From Hymenobacter psychrotolerans DSM 18569 (GTDB lineage Bacteria; Bacteroidota; Bacteroidia; Cytophagales; Hymenobacteraceae), in the NCBI RefSeq assembly GCF_900142395.1, contig NZ_FRAS01000015.1:1-64000 (forward strand): a stretch of DNA of 64,000 nucleotides, written 5' to 3'. Shown here piece after piece: positions 59,537 to 64,000 of the stretch. The notes beneath the pieces are model-generated. The model was not told the origin of the DNA. It was given only the letters and a program-made list of their open reading frames with translations, and did not search any database. The translations under genes were made by a program, and so were the position numbers. Every line of letters starts with the position of its first letter. The first letter of the stretch is position 1.

Positions 59537-60073
59537 TCATTTACGCGCTATGCTGCCGGGAAGCCGGGCAAATGCCGCAGGGAAATCCTCCTTGTTGAAT
59601 GGAATGCACTCCTGAACTCTGCCGGCGCGTGTCCGGATCAGGCCGGTATATGCCGGAAACGGTAGTGGCAGCTGGTCGAGACGGGTGGGAGCTGCCAGCG
59701 TGGTATCGGCCAGCAGCTGCGTAACCTGTGCCAGCCGCTTCCTTTCTAGCGCAGAAAGTTTCAGAAGCAGATGTGCCGCTAGGACCGTTACCTGAGGACG
59801 TTGCGGCCCCTTCGCAAGTACTTTCAGTTCCTCTATATTGCAGCCTATACAGCCGAGAGAAGGAATAACTACATACCAGTGCTCAGTTTCAGGAATAGTT
59901 TGCTGAAAGCCACTGTATAGATATGTTTGAAATGTAGTTTGCACATCAGTCACTGCAGGCTGTGTAGTGGCCGGCGCGGCGGCTACGATTTCCACTTCCT
60001 CACTTGCTGAAGGCTCAGACTGGCAGCTACTGACCAGCCACGTTGCACCTAGCAGGACACAGATAAGTTTCAT
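59537..60073 (-). CDS. Lipoprotein with thioredoxin-like CxxC motif
   Basis: The 178-residue lipoprotein (lipobox VSSC) has a linker and a thioredoxin-like core: WYVVIPSLGCIGCNIEELKVLAKG with a C-x-x-C pair (GCIGC) in the position of a redoxin active site. The C-terminal part lacks a clear cis-Pro motif. Its ATG overlaps the stop of the DUF4221-like gene by four bases (ATGA). Members of such pairs are common in Bacteroidetes peptide or redox loci. The function is inferred. Confidence 0.75.
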   Translation of the reverse strand: MKLICVLLGATWLVSSCQSEPSASEEVEIVAAAPATTQPAVTDVQTTFQTYLYSGFQQTIPETEHWYVVIPSLGCIGCNIEELKVLAKGPQRPQVTVLAAHLLLKLSALERKRLAQVTQLLADTTLAAPTRLDQLPLPFPAYTGLIRTRAGRVQECIPFNKEDFPAAFARLPGSIARK

Positions 60074-61245
60074 GGTTTCTGAGCTTGAGTATACACAAAT
60101 AATTGAAACGGAATCTGCTTGGACTGGTATGTCGGCAGTCCGGGCCGGGTCGGAGAAATAAGTAATCCTCGCCGGGTTACAAGGATAGAATTCGGATTAT
60201 AAGTATGTGGAAATTTAATTTCTTTTAACACCTGCAGGTCCTCGTTCAGAATCATTAGACTCCAGGGCTTTTTAGAAAAATCATCTATCGGCAAAGCCCC
60301 GCCCCGGCCCACTGTTCCGTGTTCGTATACGCGCAGATAAACCTGGCGGTACGAATCATGAAGAATATTTCCATACTCCGAATTGCGTAGTTTGTATTCA
60401 CGCAGATAACGGTAATCGATGTATTTCTCAAAAGGAAATTCCTGCGGGGGCTGGTGGTAGCGGCTGCGGGCAATTACCTTTCTGCGGCTGCCGTCAGGAG
60501 GATAGACGTAAAGCTCAGGAAATGCGCCGAACGAATACACGGCGGTGCCGGTGTTGGTAACGCAGAAATCAGGGCCATGCGTATTATAAGAATGATCTGC
60601 GGAAAGGAACTTAGGGAAGTGCCCTTGCTCATTAAGCAGGCGCATAGATTCGCCCAGGAAAGTTACTGCTCCCTTGGGTACTGAATTCGCCTGGTTGAAT
60701 TTGGCTTTGTCGTGAATGGTGCTGCCGAGATTGGGCGCCAGCTGGGTGTATATGCGTTTCTTCCAGTAGCCTAACGGCTGGTAGCTGGCGTAAATTGATA
60801 TACCATAGGGGCGGATAGCTTTACTCAACGACCATCTGTACTTGGGCTCAAAATTGCCATCAGTCAGGCAGAATTCATTGCGTGCTCCGCTCAAAAATAA
60901 AATAGAATCCGCACTGATAACGTAAAAGCCTTCAGGAACAATCTGAGTATTCGGAAAAACTTTGCTTATATCATAAACGCCATCTGCGTGAAGATCCTTT
61001 TTTCGTAGCCCGTAGCGGTTTATTATGCCGTACTCCTCATTGAATAGATATAGCTGTTCGGTTTTCGTGATGGAATCTTCGCGGTATCTCAGTTGCGAAG
61101 CATGCTTAAGGTTTATAGAGTAGGGAGTTGTGGCATTGAAATATTCCTGAGTAGGTGACAAGGTGATACTTTTTCTATTGTCCAGCTGGCACCCCGCAAC
61201 GAAAGTAGTTGCTGCTAGGAAGAGAGTGATGGACTTTCTTTTCAT
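60070..61245 (-). CDS. DUF4221-like (6-bladed beta-propeller) lipoprotein
   Basis: The 391-residue lipoprotein (lipobox VAGC) is beta-rich throughout. Its TEQLYLFNEEYGIINRYGL, GFYVISADSILFLSGARNEF and GTAVYSFGAFPELYVYPPDG segments are typical of DUF4221/6-bladed propeller lipoproteins. It is coupled to the thioredoxin-like lipoprotein gene. A strong terminator lies only six bases before its start codon. Base composition is lower in G+C than the surrounding genes. Confidence 0.75.
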   Translation of the reverse strand: MKRKSITLFLAATTFVAGCQLDNRKSITLSPTQEYFNATTPYSINLKHASQLRYREDSITKTEQLYLFNEEYGIINRYGLRKKDLHADGVYDISKVFPNTQIVPEGFYVISADSILFLSGARNEFCLTDGNFEPKYRWSLSKAIRPYGISIYASYQPLGYWKKRIYTQLAPNLGSTIHDKAKFNQANSVPKGAVTFLGESMRLLNEQGHFPKFLSADHSYNTHGPDFCVTNTGTAVYSFGAFPELYVYPPDGSRRKVIARSRYHQPPQEFPFEKYIDYRYLREYKLRNSEYGNILHDSYRQVYLRVYEHGTVGRGGALPIDDFSKKPWSLMILNEDLQVLKEIKFPHTYNPNSILVTRRGLLISPTRPGLPTYQSKQIPFQLFVYTQAQKP

Positions 61246-61250
61246 TTTGC

Positions 61251-61285
61251 AAAAAAAGCAGCTCTGAATTGCATCAGAGCTGCTT
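61251..61285 (-). terminator. Intrinsic terminator just upstream of the DUF4221-like gene
   Basis: On the minus strand AGCAGCTCTGA and TCAGAGCTGCT pair with a short loop, followed by TTTTTTTGC. The T-run ends six bases before the ATG at 61245, so it lies in that gene's leader. It can terminate the small lipoprotein mRNA or act as an attenuator. Confidence 0.85.
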
Positions 61286-61301
61286 GAGAAAAGGTTGAAA
61301 A

Positions 61302-61766
61302 CTATCGGTTGATGATTGGAATCACTACTGAATGGTTGTTTGGCCCTACTTCTTGCTGGCCACCAATGTAGAACGACTTACCAGAGTCTTTGGAATAATA
61401 CTTGATGAAATAGCAAGTGCCTGATTGAAGTGCTTTCAACACGTCTGCATTGCCTGCTTCGGCTAGCTGTGGAAACATGGGTTGCCAGTCAGCCCCATTG
61501 AAATATTTTCCCACTGCCGAAGCGTCTGACATAATGTTGTCAAAATTAGCGGCAGTGCCACGTTGTGGAGGGTTGATGATAACAGGCGGCAGGCAGTCGC
61601 CACCTTTCTCCACACAATCATTGCCATCGAATTTAGGACGGGGATTCTCGTAGTTAGCCGTTGTTGCTATGCCAACTATGGGCTGAACTTCCTGCCGTTG
61701 GTCCTCACAACCAGTAAAGCTTACACACAGCGCCAATGACGCTGCCACTAACAAAGACTTTCTCAT
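61302..61766 (-). CDS. Small lipoprotein of unknown function
   Basis: The 154-residue lipoprotein has lipobox FTGC, then NPRPKFDGNDCVEKGGDCLPPVII and a soluble domain (ANFDNIMSDASAVGKYFNGADWQPMF, CYFIKYYSKDSGKSFYIGG). It is the first gene of the three-gene operon and A+T-richer than its neighbours. Upstream is an A+T-rich region (61785-61860) with a promoter-like TATTTATG. No family is recognised. Confidence 0.75.
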   Translation of the reverse strand: MRKSLLVAASLALCVSFTGCEDQRQEVQPIVGIATTANYENPRPKFDGNDCVEKGGDCLPPVIINPPQRGTAANFDNIMSDASAVGKYFNGADWQPMFPQLAEAGNADVLKALQSGTCYFIKYYSKDSGKSFYIGGQQEVGPNNHSVVIPIINR

Positions 61767-61877
61767 AGGACATTAATGATTAGGTTGAATGATATTGCAT
61801 ACATAAATACATTTTTATTTAAAAATATAACAATGTGTATAATTATGACTTAGAAGCTAACAGGTGCGTAATTGTCC

Positions 61878-62762
61878 TTATTCCTTCACGAAGCGGCGGG
61901 TTTCGGAGCCTGATGTAGTGGTGATTTTGTAGAAGTAAATGCCGGCAGGCAGCTCCGAAACATTTGCCTGCGCCGTGTGCGGGCCTTTTTCCTGCCTGGG
62001 CTCGGTAGCCACGGTGCGCAACGCATTGCCCCGACTGTCGAGCAGCTCTACCAGCACGGGGCCGGCTTTCTTTACCTCATACTCCAGCTGGCTGGTAGTC
62101 ACGGCCGGATTCGGGTAAACGGAGGTGCTGCCCAGGGCAGAAACAGGCTGGCTGGCGGGAGCATTGGGGTCCATGAGCAGAAACACCGGAGGATCGAAAA
62201 GCCGGCCGGTAGAGGCAACGGGACGCAGGCGCCCGGCCATTCTTCCCACTTTCTCCTGCTGCTCGGGTGTCGCGTTTTTCAACGCCAGCGCCTTCATGTC
62301 GGCGGCCCACTTCTCTTTCTGCGGCTGCAGCTCCTGCGAAAGGCGGGCTATGTCGCCGGTGTATTTCTGCGCCAGCTGGCCCACGTTCTGCATCAGGGCT
62401 TTGTGGTCGGAGTGTAACTTCTGAAACTGCTGCTTCTGTGCTTCCGTCATTTCGGGGCGCGTGCCGGGCGCCTGCGTGCCGGCCGGTTTGATGCTCTGGC
62501 GAAGTGCCTGGCTCTGCTGGCGTAGCTCCTGTAGCTGGGTGCGGTAAATGGCCAATTGGGCCCGGTCGGAGGTGCTGAGCTGAGGCTCTAGTTTCTGGCG
62601 CTGCTGCCGCACTGCAGGCAGCACATTCTGCTCCCGGTAGGCTTTGAGTTCGGGGTTTGGGCGGCCGGGGCCGCGCCGGTTGCCTTTGGCCTGGCTGGCC
62701 GGGGCAGCCGTGAGCAGTACGAGCAGTAGCAGCAGGAGGCGGGGCAGGAGCATTACTTTCAT
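61878..62762 (-). CDS. T9SS type A sorting-domain protein with helical N-terminal region
   Basis: The 294-residue protein has a signal peptide (MKVMLLPRLLLLLLVLLTAAPASQAK), a Lys/Gln/Arg-rich helical part from about 30-190 with LTxxQ-like motifs (AYREQNVLPAVRQQRQKLEPQL, MTEAQKQQFQKLHSDHKAL) that recall Spy/CpxP periplasmic proteins, and a C-terminal T9SS sorting domain at about 210-294: SVYPNPAVTTSQLEYEV, ELLDSRGNALRTV and GIYFYKITTTSGSETRRFVKE. It should be exported by the type IX system and attached to the surface. Confidence 0.88.
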   Translation of the reverse strand: MKVMLLPRLLLLLLVLLTAAPASQAKGNRRGPGRPNPELKAYREQNVLPAVRQQRQKLEPQLSTSDRAQLAIYRTQLQELRQQSQALRQSIKPAGTQAPGTRPEMTEAQKQQFQKLHSDHKALMQNVGQLAQKYTGDIARLSQELQPQKEKWAADMKALALKNATPEQQEKVGRMAGRLRPVASTGRLFDPPVFLLMDPNAPASQPVSALGSTSVYPNPAVTTSQLEYEVKKAGPVLVELLDSRGNALRTVATEPRQEKGPHTAQANVSELPAGIYFYKITTTSGSETRRFVKE

Positions 62763-62838
62763 CTGGCTGGGAAGGAATGAATTAGCAAAATATACTGCAT
62801 AGATGGGCCGCCAGGCAACAGGTTTAACCGGAAAAGAA

Positions 62839-62871
62839 AAACCGCCCCGGAAATTCTCCGGGGCGGTTTCT
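62839..62871 (-). terminator. Terminator after the M16 peptidase gene
   Basis: AAACCGCCCCGGA pairs with TCCGGGGCGGTTT, and on the minus strand the stem is followed by a TTTTTC-rich tail. Confidence 0.9.
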
Positions 62872-62899
62872 TCAGGTAGCCTGCTATCGTAAACTCAGC

Positions 62900-64000
62900 T
62901 TACTTAAACGTGTCTTTCGTATCCACGATTTTCACGTCCGTTACGTTCAGCTTGTAGTCGGCTACGGCTTTGTCCTCGGCCACTACATCGGCGGGCAGGC
63001 CGGCTTTCACCACGTTGGCGTAGCTCATCGGCGAAGGAGTATTGTTCTTCAGCACGTCGGCCAGGGGCTGGGCCTCGCTGTCGTCGGTCACGATGGTGAC
63101 GAACATGTTCTGCACCTGCCAGTGCTTGCGGATGGCGCGGTTTACGTCGTCTACGGTCAGCTTGGCCAGCTGGCCGTCCACTTCCTTCAGCCAGTCTTTG
63201 CGGCCGTAAAACTTCGAGTCGAGCAGGAAGCCGAGCTGTTTGGCGGGCGTAGTGCCGTAGAGCTTCACGTAGGAGCGCAGGAAGGTGCGGGTCAGCTCGA
63301 AATCCTCCTTGCTGAGGCCGTTTTTCACCACGTTGTCCATTTCGCGCACGGCCAGGCGCAGCGCAAACGGCGCGTGGCCCACTTTCAGGTCGCCCAGCTC
63401 GGTGGGATATTGTTTGCGCAGGCCCTCGGCAATCTGGACCGGGCGCAGCCACAGGCTGGCGTAGTTGGCGTGGCGCGGCACGCCGGGCACGGGCAGCATG
63501 TTCTGGCCGCCGCCTTCGTACCACTCCACATAGCTGTAGTCGCCGTAGTTCATGGAGCGGGTCGTCCGGATTTTGTCGTAGAGCTTGCCGTAGCTTTTGC
63601 GGTGCTCCCCCAGCCACGAGTTGGCCACCATCAGCGCCGCAAAGTCGTCGTTGGCGCGGGTAGTCCGGATGGGGAAGCCCGTGTAGACTGCCGAGCCCAG
63701 GGCATCGGGCTTGCTGATGATTTCGACCCGAATGCCTTTGGGCATGGCTACCGTAGGCACAGCAGGCTTCACCGAGCTTTTGGGCAGCTTTTTCAGGTCG
63801 GCTTCCAGCTGCTTGGCAAACGAAGCCGGGTAGTTGCCGGCCAGCCCGATGGTCAGGTTGTCCTGCCCAAAAGCAGCGGCGTAGTGCTTCTTCACGTCGG
63901 CCAGCGTCAGGCTCTTCACGCCGGCGGCGGTGCCGCGCGTCATGTGCTGAAACCGGGTGCCCCGGAACAGCTGGTCTTCCAGTGCAAACTTGCTGTAGTC
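62900..64000 (-). CDS. M16 family metallopeptidase, C-terminal part (5' end outside window)
   Basis: The visible 366 residues are the downstream portion of an insulysin/processing-peptidase-like protein. The frame is open to the right edge (DYSKFALEDQLFRGTRFQH precedes the methionine at 63943), so the start and the zinc motif HxxEH lie beyond 64000. Features typical of the second M16 domain are SLTLADVKKHYAAAFGQDNLTIGLAGN, ALGSAVYTGFPIRTTRANDDFAALMVANSWLGEHR and the C-terminal LTVDDVNRAIRKHWQVQNMFVTIVTDD. It ends at a strong terminator. Confidence 0.9.
   Translation of the reverse strand, partial: DYSKFALEDQLFRGTRFQHMTRGTAAGVKSLTLADVKKHYAAAFGQDNLTIGLAGNYPASFAKQLEADLKKLPKSSVKPAVPTVAMPKGIRVEIISKPDALGSAVYTGFPIRTTRANDDFAALMVANSWLGEHRKSYGKLYDKIRTTRSMNYGDYSYVEWYEGGGQNMLPVPGVPRHANYASLWLRPVQIAEGLRKQYPTELGDLKVGHAPFALRLAVREMDNVVKNGLSKEDFELTRTFLRSYVKLYGTTPAKQLGFLLDSKFYGRKDWLKEVDGQLAKLTVDDVNRAIRKHWQVQNMFVTIVTDDSEAQPLADVLKNNTPSPMSYANVVKAGLPADVVAEDKAVADYKLNVTDVKIVDTKDTFK

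Noticed and set aside
1..64000. CRISPR arrays, rRNA genes, phage genes or restriction systems
   Set aside because: No regularly spaced repeats, no rRNA-like stretch, and no phage structural, integrase or restriction-type protein was seen when reading through all genes.

Overview
The window looks like a chromosomal segment from a G+C-rich Bacteroidota bacterium of the Cytophagia/Hymenobacter type. Four things point there: a TonB-dependent receptor with an N-terminal carboxypeptidase-like domain, a type IX secretion (T9SS) sorting domain, families typical of the phylum (DUF2911, DUF4221, M61 and M13 lipoproteins/peptidases, YitT, long PIG-L deacetylases), and repeated promoter boxes of the Bacteroidetes form TAnnTTTG. 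No Shine-Dalgarno-rich leaders stand out. Most genes are metabolic or envelope housekeeping in short operons separated by strong bidirectional hairpin terminators.

Layout. 1-350: the end of an IS5-type insertion sequence with a probable programmed -1 frameshift. 471-5090: an alkyltransferase-like DNA repair protein, an unknown secreted protein and a TonB-dependent receptor. 5183-9603 (all minus strand): the most unusual block. It has two copies of a cassette pairing a polytopic membrane protein with a protein carrying an unnamed ~90-residue domain (W-T..., G-I-R-I-Y, L-V-G, C-terminal Cys motif), followed by a histidine kinase and a response regulator that has no DNA-binding domain. 9733-11466: exonuclease VII subunits. 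11637-18179: a lipid-linked sugar module (DPM-type GT2, tandem LAB_N membrane protein, two ArnT/PMT-like GT39 enzymes, a UDP-sugar epimerase), interrupted by one A+T-rich small gene. 18334-34500: mixed housekeeping and envelope genes (M13 peptidase, cyclophilin, manganese catalase, zinc-dependent phospholipase C-like, CinA domain, acyl-CoA-binding protein, CDGSH protein, GNAT, deoxynucleoside kinase, MOSC, YitT, subtilase).

34610-40106: a winged-helix regulator, an anomalous intergenic stretch, a PIG-L deacetylase whose middle third has foreign-looking codon usage, a REP/MITE-like inverted repeat, and a 43-residue membrane protein translationally coupled to a sodium/solute symporter. 40201-54269: DUF2911 protein, CDF metal transporter, MsbA-like ABC exporter, TonB-C protein, second symporter, MBL hydrolase, MFS transporter, Bax-inhibitor-like protein, M61 peptidase and a methyltransferase. 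54412-56220: a tRNA-Leu(CAG) flanked by two PAP2 phosphatase paralogs. 56440-64000: a GAF-domain protein, a lower-G+C operon of three lipoproteins with a terminator at the second gene's start codon, a T9SS cargo protein and the 3' part of an M16 peptidase gene.

All family assignments come from reading motifs in the translated sequence without database searches. Promoter and operator calls are pattern matches only.
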